A stretch of 33,162 nucleotides of DNA from Micromonospora sp. ATCC 39149 (GTDB taxonomy: Bacteria > Actinomycetota > Actinomycetes > Mycobacteriales > Micromonosporaceae): NCBI RefSeq assembly GCF_000158815.1, contig NZ_GG657738.1:2481074-2514235 (forward strand), written 5' to 3'. Positions 1-7,838 of the stretch are shown here, piece by piece. The notes beneath the pieces were generated by a model. The model did not search any database. It was not told where the DNA came from and worked only from the letters and a program-made list of their open reading frames with translations. How positions within the stretch are numbered: position 1 is the first letter of the stretch; each line of letters opens with the position of its first letter. The translations under genes were made by a program, and so were the position numbers.

Positions 1-606
1 GTCGGCCTCGAACGCGGCGAGGGCGTCGATGTGGGTGGTCCCGATGATCGGGTCGCCGCCGATGCCGACGCAGGTCGAGAAGCCGATGTCGCGCAGCTCG
101 TACATCATCTGGTACGTCAGGGTGCCGCTCTTGCTGACCAGGCCGATCCGGCCGGAGCCGGTGATGTCGGCCGGGATGATGCCGGCGTTGGACGCGCCCG
201 GCGAGGCGATGCCCGGGCAGTTCGGCCCGATGATCCGGGTGCGCTCACCCTTTGCCACGTTGTACGCCCAGAAGGCGGCGGTGTCGTGCACCGGCACGCC
301 CTCGGTGATGACCACGGCCAGCGGGATCTCCGCGTCGATCGCCTCGATCACGGCGGCCTTGGTGAACTGCGGCGGGACGAAGATGACCGTCACGTCGGCC
401 CCGGTCTCGGCCATCGCGTCGGCGACGGTCGCGAAGACCGGCAGCGCGGTGCCGTCGAAGTCGACGCTCTGACCCGCCTTGCGCGGGTTGGTCCCGCCCA
501 CCACGTTGGTACCGGCGGCGAGCATCCGCCGGGTGTGCTTGGAACCCTCGGAACCGGTCATCCCCTGCACGATGACCTTCGAGTCCTTGGTCAGCCAGAT
601 AGCCAT
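1..606 (-). CDS. sucD: Succinyl-CoA synthetase (ADP/GDP-forming) subunit alpha, 3' end outside window
   Basis: Alpha subunit of succinate-CoA ligase, which interconverts succinyl-CoA and succinate with substrate-level phosphorylation in the TCA cycle. The first 202 residues are visible from ATG at 606. The N-terminal CoA-binding Rossmann domain is clear: [11 protein letters not shown] near residue 15, GGTNPRKAG, then [11 protein letters not shown] and [16 protein letters not shown]. The part carrying the phosphorylated active-site histidine lies beyond the left edge, so the gene is cut by the window rather than broken. It starts only two bases after the sucC stop, so the two are surely co-transcribed and probably translationally coupled, as expected for the alpha-beta complex. 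Confidence 0.97.
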   Translation of the reverse strand, partial: MAIWLTKDSKVIVQGMTGSEGSKHTRRMLAAGTNVVGGTNPRKAGQSVDFDGTALPVFATVADAMAETGADVTVIFVPPQFTKAAVIEAIDAEIPLAVVITEGVPVHDTAAFWAYNVAKGERTRIIGPNCPGIASPGASNAGIIPADITGSGRIGLVSKSGTLTYQMMYELRDIGFSTCVGIGGDPIIGTTHIDALAAFEAD

Positions 607-608
607 TG

Positions 609-1787
609 TCAGACCCCCGCAGCCGCCAGCTCGGCGGCCCGCTCGGCCGCGCCGTCCATGGTGTCGACCCGCTGCACCAGCGGGTTGTTCGCGCCGTCGA
701 GGATCGCCCGGCCGGCCTCGGCGTTGTTGCCGTCCAGCCGGACGACGAGCGGCTTGGCGACCTTCTCGCCTCGCTGCTCCAGCAGGGCCAGCGCCTGCAC
801 GATGCCGTTGGCGACCTCGTCGCACGCGGTGATGCCACCGAAGACGTTGACGAAGACGCTGCGTACCGACGGGTCGGACAGAACGATCTCCAGCCCGTTC
901 GCCATCACCGCGGCGCTCGCGCCGCCGCCGATGTCGAGGAAGTTGGCCGGCTTGACGTTGCCGTGCCGCTCGCCCGCGTAGGCCACCACGTCGAGGGTCG
1001 ACATGACCAGGCCCGCGCCGTTGCCGATGATGCCGACCTCGCCGTCGAGCTTGACGTAGTTGAGGTCCTTCTCCTTGGCGGCCTGCTCCAGCGGGTCCAC
1101 CGCGGCCTGGTCGACCAGCGCCTCGTGGTCCGGGTGCCGGAACCCGGCGTTCTCGTCCAGGGTGACCTTGGCGTCGAGCAGCAGCAGCTTGCCGTCGCCG
1201 GTCTTGGCCAGCGGGTTCACCTCGACCAGGGTGGCGTCCTCGGCCACGAACGCCTGCCACAGGCCCACGGCGACCTCGACGACCTGGTCGGCGACCTCGG
1301 CCGGGAAGCCGGCGGCGGTGACGATCTCACGGGCCTTCGCCTCGTCGACGCCCGTGACGGCGTCGATCGGGGCCTTGACGACCTTGTCCGGGGTTTCGGC
1401 GGCGACCTGTTCGATGTCCATACCGCCGGCGACGCTGGCGATGCAGAGGAAGGTGCGGTTCGCCCGGTCGAGCAGGTACGAGAAGTAGTACTCCTCGGCC
1501 ACGTCCGCCGTCACGGTGATCATGACCTTGTGGACTGTGTGACCCTTGATGTCCATGCCGAGGATGTCGGTGGCGCGGGCCACCGTCTCATCCGTGCCCT
1601 CGGCCAGCTTGACGCCGCCGGCCTTGCCACGGCCACCGACCTTCACCTGCGCCTTGACGACCACCCGACCGCCGAGGCGTTCGGCGATCGCGCGGGCCTC
1701 CTCCGGGGTGTTGGCGACGCCGCCGGCCAACACGGGCAAGCCGTGCCGCTCGAACAGGTCCCGCCCCTGGTACTCGTACAGGTCCAC
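609..1787 (-). CDS. sucC: Succinyl-CoA synthetase subunit beta
   Basis: Beta subunit (392 aa) of succinate-CoA ligase; it carries the ATP-grasp nucleotide site and pairs with the alpha subunit encoded immediately downstream. The N-terminus [19 protein letters not shown] is the family's usual start. [18 protein letters not shown] belongs to the ATP-grasp fold, and the C-terminal flavodoxin-like domain has NFLDIGGGA and [10 protein letters not shown] chose GTG at 1787 because it starts the conserved motif exactly and gives the normal family length. The frame is open further upstream to about 2576, but that stretch runs through tandem repeats and has no family similarity. Operon order is sucC-sucD. 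Confidence 0.96.
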   Translation of the reverse strand: MDLYEYQGRDLFERHGLPVLAGGVANTPEEARAIAERLGGRVVVKAQVKVGGRGKAGGVKLAEGTDETVARATDILGMDIKGHTVHKVMITVTADVAEEYYFSYLLDRANRTFLCIASVAGGMDIEQVAAETPDKVVKAPIDAVTGVDEAKAREIVTAAGFPAEVADQVVEVAVGLWQAFVAEDATLVEVNPLAKTGDGKLLLLDAKVTLDENAGFRHPDHEALVDQAAVDPLEQAAKEKDLNYVKLDGEVGIIGNGAGLVMSTLDVVAYAGERHGNVKPANFLDIGGGASAAVMANGLEIVLSDPSVRSVFVNVFGGITACDEVANGIVQALALLEQRGEKVAKPLVVRLDGNNAEAGRAILDGANNPLVQRVDTMDGAAERAAELAAAGV

Positions 1788-1975
1788 TTGCGCGTCCCGT
1801 CCCGTCTCCGCGGCGCGCCGTCGCGCCGCCACCAGCGTTGTGGAATCAGTTTGACGCCTGTCATCAGTTGAAACAGGCCATTGGGCGCAGCCTAGCGAGG
1901 TCGGCACCGGCGGCAACCGAGCGGGTGCGCGGTGTGCCCTAATCCACAACCAGCGGCGTCGGCACCGTCGGGGAC

Positions 1976-2097
1976 GGCGAACGCGGGGGAACCGGGCGGA
2001 CCGGCCGGACCGGCGAACGCGGGGGAACCGGCCGGACCGGCCGGACCGGCGAACGCGGGGGAACCGGCCGGACCGGCCGGACCGGCCGGACCGGCGA
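1976..2097. repeat. 36-bp minisatellite, three copies, with nested 9-bp unit
   Basis: Units begin at 1976, 2012 and 2048 with GGCGAACGCGGGGGAACC, followed by copies of the 9-mer GGCCGGACC. The first two units are 36 bp. The third is 45 bp because it holds one extra 9-mer, and a truncated GGCGACC ends the array at 2093. Both periods are multiples of three, so all frames stay open, which explains the spurious collagen-like ORFs here. The array lies about 190 bp upstream of sucC. Confidence 0.9.
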
Positions 2098-2265
2098 CCG
2101 GACGCGCAGCAGCGCATGCGGGAATTCCGCGGACGATGTTCCCAGCTCCGCGTAACCCCACCGTCAGGGCGTCGTTGAGTCAGGTGTCGGAGCGCTGACC
2201 AGCGCAAAGACGGGAGACGGCCGATGCCCTGTCGGTCGAGGGGTGGCGGCGGGGCATCGTGCATA

Positions 2266-2302
2266 GAGGGGCCGGACGTGTGAGGGGTGCGTCCGGCCCC
2301 TC
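2266..2302 (-). terminator. Hairpin, likely terminator of the icmB-like gene
   Basis: A perfect 13-bp stem, GAGGGGCCGGACG (2266-2278) against CGTCCGGCCCCTC (2290-2302), with an 11-nt loop. It lies about 108 bases past the stop of the B12-binding gene on the minus strand. No U-tract follows, as is common in high-GC actinobacteria, so its role as a terminator is inferred from position and strength. Confidence 0.55.
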
Positions 2303-2328
2303 CCCCTGCCCGGAAAAGGGGCACCGGG

Positions 2329-2439
2329 GCACGGGTCAGGCGAGCCGACCGGGCAGTGCGCCGGGGCGCGGGTGCAGGCGACCGACCCGGCAGCGCTTTG
2401 CGGCGCGGGTCAGGCGACCGGCTGGGCCACGTTGGCCCG
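2329..2439. repeat. Imperfect 37-bp tandem repeat, three copies
   Basis: Copies start at 2329, 2366 and 2403 with GCRCGGGTSAGGCGA-like cores, at an exact 37-bp spacing but with substitutions and one-base indels between copies. The third copy contains the stop codon and the last codons of the B12-binding gene, so the array may have arisen by duplication of that gene's 3' end. Confidence 0.5.
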
Positions 2440-2814
2440 CACCCACTCGACGATCGACTGCGTGGTCGCGCCCGGGGTGAAGATCTTCTTGACGCCGAGC
2501 TGCTCCAGCTCCGGGATGTCGGCGTCCGGGACGATGCCGCCGCCGAAGACGACGACGTCCCGCGCGTCCCGCTCACCCAGCAGCTCGACGACCCGCCGGA
2601 ACAGGGTCATGTGCGCGCCGGAGAGCACCGAGAGCCCGACCGCGTCGGCGTCCTCCTGGATGGCCGTCTCGACGATCTGCTCCGGCGTCTGGTGCAGGCC
2701 GGTGTAGATGACCTCCATGCCGGCGTCGCGGAGGGCGCGGGCGACGACTTTCGCCCCACGGTCGTGGCCGTCGAGGCCCGGCTTCGCGACGACGACCCGG
2801 ATACGAGAGCTCAT
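2410..2814 (-). CDS. icmB: Small B12-binding mutase subunit (isobutyryl-/methylmalonyl-CoA mutase type)
   Basis: A 134-residue stand-alone cobalamin-binding domain. It has the base-off/His-on signature DxHxxG (D15-G-H17-D-R-G20), in which His17 would be the lower axial ligand to cobalt. The SxL ([10 protein letters not shown]) and GG (VFGGGIVP) motifs that shape the nucleotide-loop pocket are also present. Length and sequence match the small subunit of isobutyryl-CoA mutase (IcmB) of streptomycetes, which pairs with a separately encoded catalytic subunit. No large mutase subunit is in the window, so the partner must be elsewhere. The ATG at 2814 has AAAGG about 9 bases upstream; an in-frame extension to 2955 is not conserved in type. 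It could instead serve another acyl-CoA mutase. Confidence 0.85.
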   Translation of the reverse strand: MSSRIRVVVAKPGLDGHDRGAKVVARALRDAGMEVIYTGLHQTPEQIVETAIQEDADAVGLSVLSGAHMTLFRRVVELLGERDARDVVVFGGGIVPDADIPELEQLGVKKIFTPGATTQSIVEWVRANVAQPVA

Positions 2815-3205
2815 CAGCGGACACCTTTCGAGGGCGCTACGACTGTCACCTGAACGAACGGTAACCCGACGGGCCGCCGACGGGGAATCCGACCGGCACC
2901 CCCAAGGGAAGCCTAGGGGGGCCAAGCATGGAGTCGGGCATTCGGGCGACAGCAATCACGGTCCGCGACGAAGGGGCAGGTGGGGGCACGTATGACCAAG
3001 TGACGAGATGTGACAATAATGGATGTAAACGGACAGACCGACACGCCAATTACCCCGTCTGGCTTGTGACGGGCGTGGCGGTTGGCTACCGTGTCCACGG
3101 TTGTCATCAGGTCCACGGACGGGTGACGACGTGGTCAGCCGACGTTCACCACCGCTTCACGAGCGCCGGCCGACCACATCGGATCCCCGACAACGGAGGG
3201 TGTGC
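2815..3205. promoter_or_regulatory. Divergent intergenic region between icmB-like gene and M23 peptidase gene
   Basis: 391 bases without a credible gene. It must hold promoters in both directions. On the plus strand TTGTGA (3064-3069) and TACCGT (3087-3092), separated by 17 bases, form a plausible principal-sigma promoter for the M23 gene, with a leader of about 105 bases. I looked for the c-di-AMP (ydaO) riboswitch that precedes many actinobacterial cell-wall hydrolase genes and did not recognise its conserved blocks. Confidence 0.4.
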
Positions 3206-3919
3206 GTGCGCCAGCGCCTGTCGTCTGAGCCCGATCGATATCGCGGTCGCCGCCGCGTACCCACCCCTCCGCGTAACCGCTACGCCGCCGTCGTCACCAC
3301 CGCGTTCGTCGGCGCAGGCGTCGTCGCGCTCGGGGCGGGAGCGCTACCAGACGCCAAGAGCGTCAGCCCGTCGGTCCTCGACGAGCTCAAGCAGGCCAGC
3401 ATCACCAGCCAGGACGCGGCGGCCCGTGCGGACGCCGCCGATCGGGCCTCCCGGGACAGCCGGGCGGAGACGAAGATCGCCTCGGAGCAGGACGTCTGGC
3501 TCCTGCCGTTGCAGGGCTACGACTTCAACTCCCCCTACGGCATGCGCTGGGGCAAGCTGCACACCGGGATCGACCTGGTGGCCCCCGAGGGCACCCCCTA
3601 CGTCGCCATCCACGAGGGCACCGTCACCAAGGCCGGCTGGTTCGGCGGCTACGGCTACGCGGTGATCGTCAAGCACGCCGACGGCAGCGAGGCCATCTAC
3701 GGCCACTCCTCCGCCGTGAGCGTCAAGGAGGGGCAGCAGATCAAGGCCGGCGACCAGCTCGGCCTGGTCGGCAACACCGGCCACTCGTACGGCTCCCACC
3801 TGCATCTGGAGATTCATGTCAACGGGGACCCGCTGGACCCGGTGCCGTGGCTCCAGGACCGCGGAGTGGACATCAAGATGCAAATCGAGCTGCACTACAG
3901 CGATGTAGCCGCTTCCTGA
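3206..3919 (+). CDS. Membrane-anchored or exported M23 family metallopeptidase
   Basis: A 237-residue predicted peptidoglycan endopeptidase of the lysostaphin/LytM family. A basic N-terminus (residues 1-25) is followed by a hydrophobic segment, YAAVVTTAFVGAGVVALGAG, that serves as signal peptide or anchor. An alanine- and charge-rich, probably coiled spacer comes next, then the M23 domain. The zinc ligands are intact: HxxxD in LHTGIDLVAP and HxH in GSHLHLEIH, with the accessory IYGHSS motif. The start is GTG 3206, with GGAGGG at 3195-3200 five bases upstream; longer in-frame starts lack a ribosome site. A strong terminator follows at 3939-3970, so it is probably monocistronic. Its position beside sucCD and uvrD1 matches mycobacterial Rv0950c. 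Confidence 0.9.
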   Translation: MRQRLSSEPDRYRGRRRVPTPPRNRYAAVVTTAFVGAGVVALGAGALPDAKSVSPSVLDELKQASITSQDAAARADAADRASRDSRAETKIASEQDVWLLPLQGYDFNSPYGMRWGKLHTGIDLVAPEGTPYVAIHEGTVTKAGWFGGYGYAVIVKHADGSEAIYGHSSAVSVKEGQQIKAGDQLGLVGNTGHSYGSHLHLEIHVNGDPLDPVPWLQDRGVDIKMQIELHYSDVAAS

Positions 3920-3938
3920 CGCTGCGCATCGGCCGTTG

Positions 3939-3970
3939 ACCGCCCGGATCGGCCGATCCGGGCGGTTTTT
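3939..3970 (+). terminator. Intrinsic terminator after the first M23 gene
   Basis: A 12-bp perfect stem (ACCGCCCGGATC, 3939-3950, against GATCCGGGCGGT, 3955-3966) with a GGCC loop, running directly into TTTTT (3966-3970). It begins 19 bases after the stop codon. Confidence 0.9.
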
Positions 3971-4155
3971 CGTGCCCGGGCGGGGGCGGAATGTCTACTG
4001 CGCCACAACCGAAGATGTGATCGGCGGCACACCGCCCATGATCAGTTATTCGGACGGACCAGCCGGCGGCGGGACACGGCGGGCACCATCCATCCCGCGC
4101 CCGCGCCGATCCGACCGTCCCCCCACCCGTCGGTCACCAGCGGAAACACCAGTAT

Positions 4156-4178
4156 TTCGAGGTCCACGTCCCCTCGAA
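4156..4178 (+). promoter_or_regulatory. Small inverted repeat just upstream of the second M23 gene
   Basis: TTCGAGG (4156-4162) and CCTCGAA (4172-4178) form a perfect 7-bp inverted repeat around a 9-base spacer. The right arm overlaps the GAAGG that could act as ribosome-binding site for GTG 4193. It could be an operator or an RNA hairpin affecting translation; the sequence alone does not decide. Confidence 0.3.
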
Positions 4179-4192
4179 GGTGTAGGTCCGCC

Positions 4193-4984
4193 GTGCAGGA
4201 AGAGAACGTCCGCAACGCCAGCACCCCCAACGCCCCCGCCAGCCACCGGATGCGCCCCCGGCGCGGCACCCAAGCCCTGGTCATGGGCGCGGTCGCCCTG
4301 GTTGGGCTCGGTCTCGCCGGCACCGCCGTCGCCATCACCACCGGCGACGAGCCGACCCCCGCCGCAGTGGCGGTCGACGCCCCGGCCCGCGCCGAGGCCG
4401 CCGACCGCGCCGACCGCGCCGACCGCGAGTCGGCCAGCCCCGCCACCGGACCCGCCAACCCCACCACCGGGTCACCGAGCCCGTCGAGCGCCAGCGCCAG
4501 CCCGACGGCGAAGAAGGCCACCGCCAAGCCCACGCCCAAGCCCAAGCCGAAGCCCACGGCGAGAAAGACCAGCAAGCCCGCGCCGGCCTGGGTCATCCCG
4601 ATGGCGGGCGCGACGATCACCTCCTGCTACGGCCCGCGCGGCGGCGTCCTGCACGCGGGCATCGACTTCGCCATGCCCGCCGGCACCCCGATCCATGCCG
4701 CCGCCGCGGGCACCGTGGTGAAGGCCGGTGACGTCGGCGACGGCTACGGCATCTCCGTCTTCGTCGACCACGGCAACGGCTACCTGACCCACTACGCCCA
4801 CCAGAGCCGCACCGCCGTCAACGTCGGCGACAAGGTCAAGGCCGGCCAGGTCATCGGGTACGAGGGCTCCACCGGCGACTCCACCGGCCCGCACCTGCAC
4901 TTCGAGGTGCACCAGGGCCAGATGTGGAACCAGATCGACCCGGCGCCGTTCCTGCGCGCCCGGGGCATCGACGTGGCCTGCTGA
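4193..4984 (+). CDS. Membrane-anchored M23 family metallopeptidase with Pro/Lys-rich stalk
   Basis: A 263-residue predicted cell-wall endopeptidase. One N-terminal hydrophobic helix (about residues 29-49, ALVMGAVALVGLGLAGTAVA) is followed by an Asp/Arg/Ala region, then a Ser/Thr/Pro stretch and a KPTPKPKPKPTARKTSKP stalk typical of proteins that span the wall. The catalytic M23 domain starts near residue 135 and keeps both metal motifs, HAGIDFAMPAG and GPHLHFEVH, plus THYAHQS. It is a paralogue of the gene just upstream, with a different linker. The GTG start at 4193 has GAAGG/TAGG upstream at loose spacing. The intervening terminator suggests the two genes are transcribed separately. Confidence 0.9.
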   Translation: MQEENVRNASTPNAPASHRMRPRRGTQALVMGAVALVGLGLAGTAVAITTGDEPTPAAVAVDAPARAEAADRADRADRESASPATGPANPTTGSPSPSSASASPTAKKATAKPTPKPKPKPTARKTSKPAPAWVIPMAGATITSCYGPRGGVLHAGIDFAMPAGTPIHAAAAGTVVKAGDVGDGYGISVFVDHGNGYLTHYAHQSRTAVNVGDKVKAGQVIGYEGSTGDSTGPHLHFEVHQGQMWNQIDPAPFLRARGIDVAC

Positions 4985-5145
4985 CCGGAGTCGGCAGTGC
5001 TCGCAGGCCCGGCCGAGATCGCCGACCCAGCGGTAGCACTCACCCAGGTTGAGGTGCAACGACGGATACGGACCGGCCACCGACATCGCCGCGCGGCTCA
5101 ATCCGCGACGATGGCACGGATCACACGTGCTGCCTCACCGCCGGC

Positions 5146-7545
5146 TCAGAGCTTGTCGATCGGGGCGTGCCGCAGCACCAGCCACATCGTCTGATCACCG
5201 AAGTCGATCTGCGCCCGCGCCCCGGGGCCGTGGCCCTCCACGGCGAGCACCCGACCCAGGCCGTACCGCTGGTGGTTGACCCGGTCGCCGGCCGCCACCT
5301 TCGGCCCCTGGGGCAGCTCGCTGGCCGTCGCCAGCCGGCTGCCGTCCACGCCGAGCCGCTTGGCCAGCTGCGCCGCCTTCGGCGTACCCCCGGCGAAGCC
5401 GCCGCCGCGCGGCGCGCGGTCCGCGCGCCCGCCGACGCCACCGCCACCACCACCCCACGAGGTGTACGTCCCCTCGGTGCGCTCCCAGCGAACCAGTTCG
5501 GGCGGCAGCTCCTCCAGGAACCGCGACGGCGGATTGTAGGCCGGCTGCCCCCAAGCCGAACGGGTCACCGCCCGGGACAGGTAGAGGCGCTGCCGGGCCC
5601 GGGTGATCCCCACGTACGCCAGCCGGCGCTCCTCCTCCAGTTCCCGGGTGTCGCCCAGCGAGCGCAGGTGCGGGAAGACGCCGTCCTCCAAGCCGGTCAG
5701 GAACACCACCGGGAACTCCAGCCCCTTCGCGGTGTGCAGGGTCATCAGGGTGACCACGCCCTGGTGGTCCGGGTCGTCGGCAGGGATCTGGTCGGCGTCG
5801 GCGACCAGGGCCACCTGCTCCAGGAAGCCGGCCACGGTGGCCCGATCCCCCTCCTCCCCGAGCGCCTCGATCCGCTCGGTGTACTCCCGGGCGACGCTGA
5901 CCAACTCCTGGAGGTTGTCGACCCGGCCGGCGTCCTGCGGGTCGAGGCTCTCCTCCAGCTCCGTCAGGTATCCCGAACGGGTCAGCAGCGCCTCCAGGAC
6001 CTCCTCCGGGGTGCCGGTCTCGGCCAGCTCCCGGGCGCCGTCCAGCAGCGCCACGAAGTCGCCGATGCCGTTGGCCGCCCGGGTGGAGATGCCCGGCGCG
6101 TCTCCCGCGCGGCGCAGAGCCGCCCCGAAGGAGATCCGGTCCCGGCTGGAGAGCGCCTCCACGCACGCCTCGGCCCGCTCGCCGATGCCCCGGCGGGGGG
6201 TGTTCAGGATGCGCCGCAGGCTGACCGTGTCGTCGTCGTTGACCACCGCCCGCAGGTACGCCAGCGCGTCGCGGACCTCCTTGCGCTCGTAGAAGCGCAC
6301 CCCGCCGACCACCTTGTACGGCAGGCCGACCCGGATGAACACCTCCTCGAACACCCGCGACTGCGCGTTGGTGCGGTAGAAGACCGCCACGTCACCGGGG
6401 CGGGCCTCGGCCTCGTCGACCAGCCGGTCGACCTCCCGGCCCACCCAGTCCGCCTCGGCGTGCTCGGTGTCGGCGACGTACCCGACGATCTGCTCGCCGG
6501 CCCCGGCGTCGCTCCACAGCCGCTTCGGCTTACGGGAGGTGTTCCGGTCGATCACCGCGTTGGCGGCGTTGAGAATGGTCTGGGTGGAGCGGTAGTTCTG
6601 CTCCAGCAGGATCGTCCGGGCGTCGGTGAAGTCCCGCTCGAACTCCAGGATGTTGCGGATCGTCGCGCCCCGGAACGCGTAGATCGACTGGTCGGCGTCG
6701 CCGACCACGCACAGCTCCGCCGGCTCGATCCCCTCGGTGCCGGAGACCAGCTCCTTGATCAGCGTGTACTGGGCGTGGTTAGTGTCCTGGTACTCGTCGA
6801 CGAGGACGTGCCGGAACCGGCGACGGTAGCTTTCCGCGACGTGCGGATGCGACTGGAACAGGTGCACCGTCGTCATGATCAGGTCGTCGAAGTCCAGCGC
6901 GTGCGCCTCGCGCAGTCGCCGCTGGTAGAGCGTGTACGCCTCGGCGAGGGCCCGCTCGTTGGGGCCCTTGGCCCGGCCGGCGAACTCCTCCGGGTCGACC
7001 AGCTCGTTCTTCAGGTTGGACACCTGGGCCGCCAGCCCGCGCGCCGGATACCGCTTCGGGTCCAGGTCCAGTTCGCGGGCGACGAGCTGCATCAGCCGGC
7101 GGGAGTCGTCCGCGTCGTAGATCGAGAAGCTCGACTTCAGCCCGGCGTGCTCGTGCTCGGCCCGCAGGATGCGCACGCACGCCGAGTGGAACGTCGACAC
7201 CCACATCAGCCGGGCGCGCGGGCCGACGAGCTGGGTCACCCGTTCCTTCATCTCGCCGGCGGCCTTGTTGGTGAAGGTGATCGCGATGATCTCGCCCGGG
7301 TGCACGTCCCGGGCCGCGAGCAGGTACGCGATCCGGTGGGTGAGCACCCGGGTCTTGCCGGAGCCGGCGCCGGCCACGATGAGCAGCGGCGAGCCGGCGT
7401 GCACGACGGCGTCGCGCTGGGGCCCGTTCAGGCCCTCCACCAGGGCCTGCGGGTCGAGGCGGACGGCCGGGCCGGATCGGCGCGGCGGGGCCGGCGCGGA
7501 CTCGGGCTCGGGCGGGGGCGCGGGGATGTCGAAGAGAGGCTGCAT
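5146..7545 (-). CDS. pcrA: ATP-dependent DNA helicase UvrD/PcrA
   Basis: A 799-residue superfamily 1A 3'-5' helicase of DNA repair and replication-fork maintenance. All helicase motifs are visible: Q-motif LNGPQRDAV, Walker A GAGSGKT (59-65), motif Ia TFTNKAA, Walker B VDEYQDTN, motif III VVGDADQSIYAFRGA, motif IV EQNYRSTQ, motif V LHTAKGLEF and motif VI VGITRARQRLYL. The Gly-rich linker and C-terminal Tudor-like segment (GDRVNHQRYGLGRV onward) are the PcrA/UvrD1 element known to contact RNA polymerase. An extra Pro-rich N-terminus of about 35 residues precedes the motor. The start is ATG 7545. Its upstream region holds a 23-bp tandem repeat. Neighbours match mycobacterial uvrD1 (Rv0949). Confidence 0.97.
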   Translation of the reverse strand: MQPLFDIPAPPPEPESAPAPPRRSGPAVRLDPQALVEGLNGPQRDAVVHAGSPLLIVAGAGSGKTRVLTHRIAYLLAARDVHPGEIIAITFTNKAAGEMKERVTQLVGPRARLMWVSTFHSACVRILRAEHEHAGLKSSFSIYDADDSRRLMQLVARELDLDPKRYPARGLAAQVSNLKNELVDPEEFAGRAKGPNERALAEAYTLYQRRLREAHALDFDDLIMTTVHLFQSHPHVAESYRRRFRHVLVDEYQDTNHAQYTLIKELVSGTEGIEPAELCVVGDADQSIYAFRGATIRNILEFERDFTDARTILLEQNYRSTQTILNAANAVIDRNTSRKPKRLWSDAGAGEQIVGYVADTEHAEADWVGREVDRLVDEAEARPGDVAVFYRTNAQSRVFEEVFIRVGLPYKVVGGVRFYERKEVRDALAYLRAVVNDDDTVSLRRILNTPRRGIGERAEACVEALSSRDRISFGAALRRAGDAPGISTRAANGIGDFVALLDGARELAETGTPEEVLEALLTRSGYLTELEESLDPQDAGRVDNLQELVSVAREYTERIEALGEEGDRATVAGFLEQVALVADADQIPADDPDHQGVVTLMTLHTAKGLEFPVVFLTGLEDGVFPHLRSLGDTRELEEERRLAYVGITRARQRLYLSRAVTRSAWGQPAYNPPSRFLEELPPELVRWERTEGTYTSWGGGGGGVGGRADRAPRGGGFAGGTPKAAQLAKRLGVDGSRLATASELPQGPKVAAGDRVNHQRYGLGRVLAVEGHGPGARAQIDFGDQTMWLVLRHAPIDKL

Positions 7546-7587
7546 CGCACGGCGAGTCTATGCCGCCGGCCGGACACTTCCCGACAG

Positions 7588-7702
7588 CGCGGCCCCCGAA
7601 GCGGCCGGGCGGCAGCCCCCGAAGCGGCCGGGCGGCAGCCCCCGAAGCGGCCGGGCGGCAGCCCCCGAAGCGGCCGGGCGGCAGCCCCCGAAGCGGCCGG
7701 GC
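7588..7702. repeat. 23-bp tandem repeat, five copies
   Basis: Five head-to-tail units start at 7588, 7611, 7634, 7657 and 7680 and share CCCCCGAAGCGGCCGGGC. Copies 2-5 appear identical and copy 1 differs in its first bases. A degenerate 19-base remnant follows from 7703. The period is not a multiple of three, so it is not maintained as protein code. It lies 43-157 bp upstream of the pcrA start and 137 bp from the divergent nucleotidase gene, within their shared promoter region. Confidence 0.95.
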
Positions 7703-7838
7703 GGCACAGAAGATGCCGGGCGGCACACGAAGAGATTAACCCGTCACCCGTCCGGCTCTGGCGCGTCCATCCCGGATCCACAACGATGGCTGGTGAACCC
7801 CCACTTCCTCCCCCGTACACGATTTTGGGAGAAAAACC

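Larger units (their letters stand above)
1788..2328. other. Gene-free region upstream of sucC
   Basis: No credible gene. It holds the presumed sucC promoter side, a 36-bp tandem repeat (1976-2097) and a strong hairpin (2266-2302). Reading frames through the repeat would encode GPA-rich collagen-like peptides on both strands, which is a composition artefact. I could not pick a convincing -35/-10 pair for sucC. Confidence 0.6.

Noticed and set aside
1892..2198. Collagen-like GPAGPAG reading frames on both strands
   Set aside because: They are produced by the 36-bp tandem repeat, whose period keeps all frames open. Neither strand has a ribosome site or a recognisable protein.
1788..2576. Long N-terminal extension of sucC
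   Set aside because: The frame is open, but the stretch is repeat-derived and the family N-terminus begins exactly at GTG 1787.
2815..3205. c-di-AMP (ydaO) riboswitch upstream of the M23 gene
   Set aside because: Expected from other actinobacterial hydrolase genes, but I could not find its conserved sequence blocks or pseudoknot layout.
7588..7702. CRISPR array
   Set aside because: The 23-bp units abut each other with no unique spacers, and no cas gene is present. It is a plain tandem repeat.
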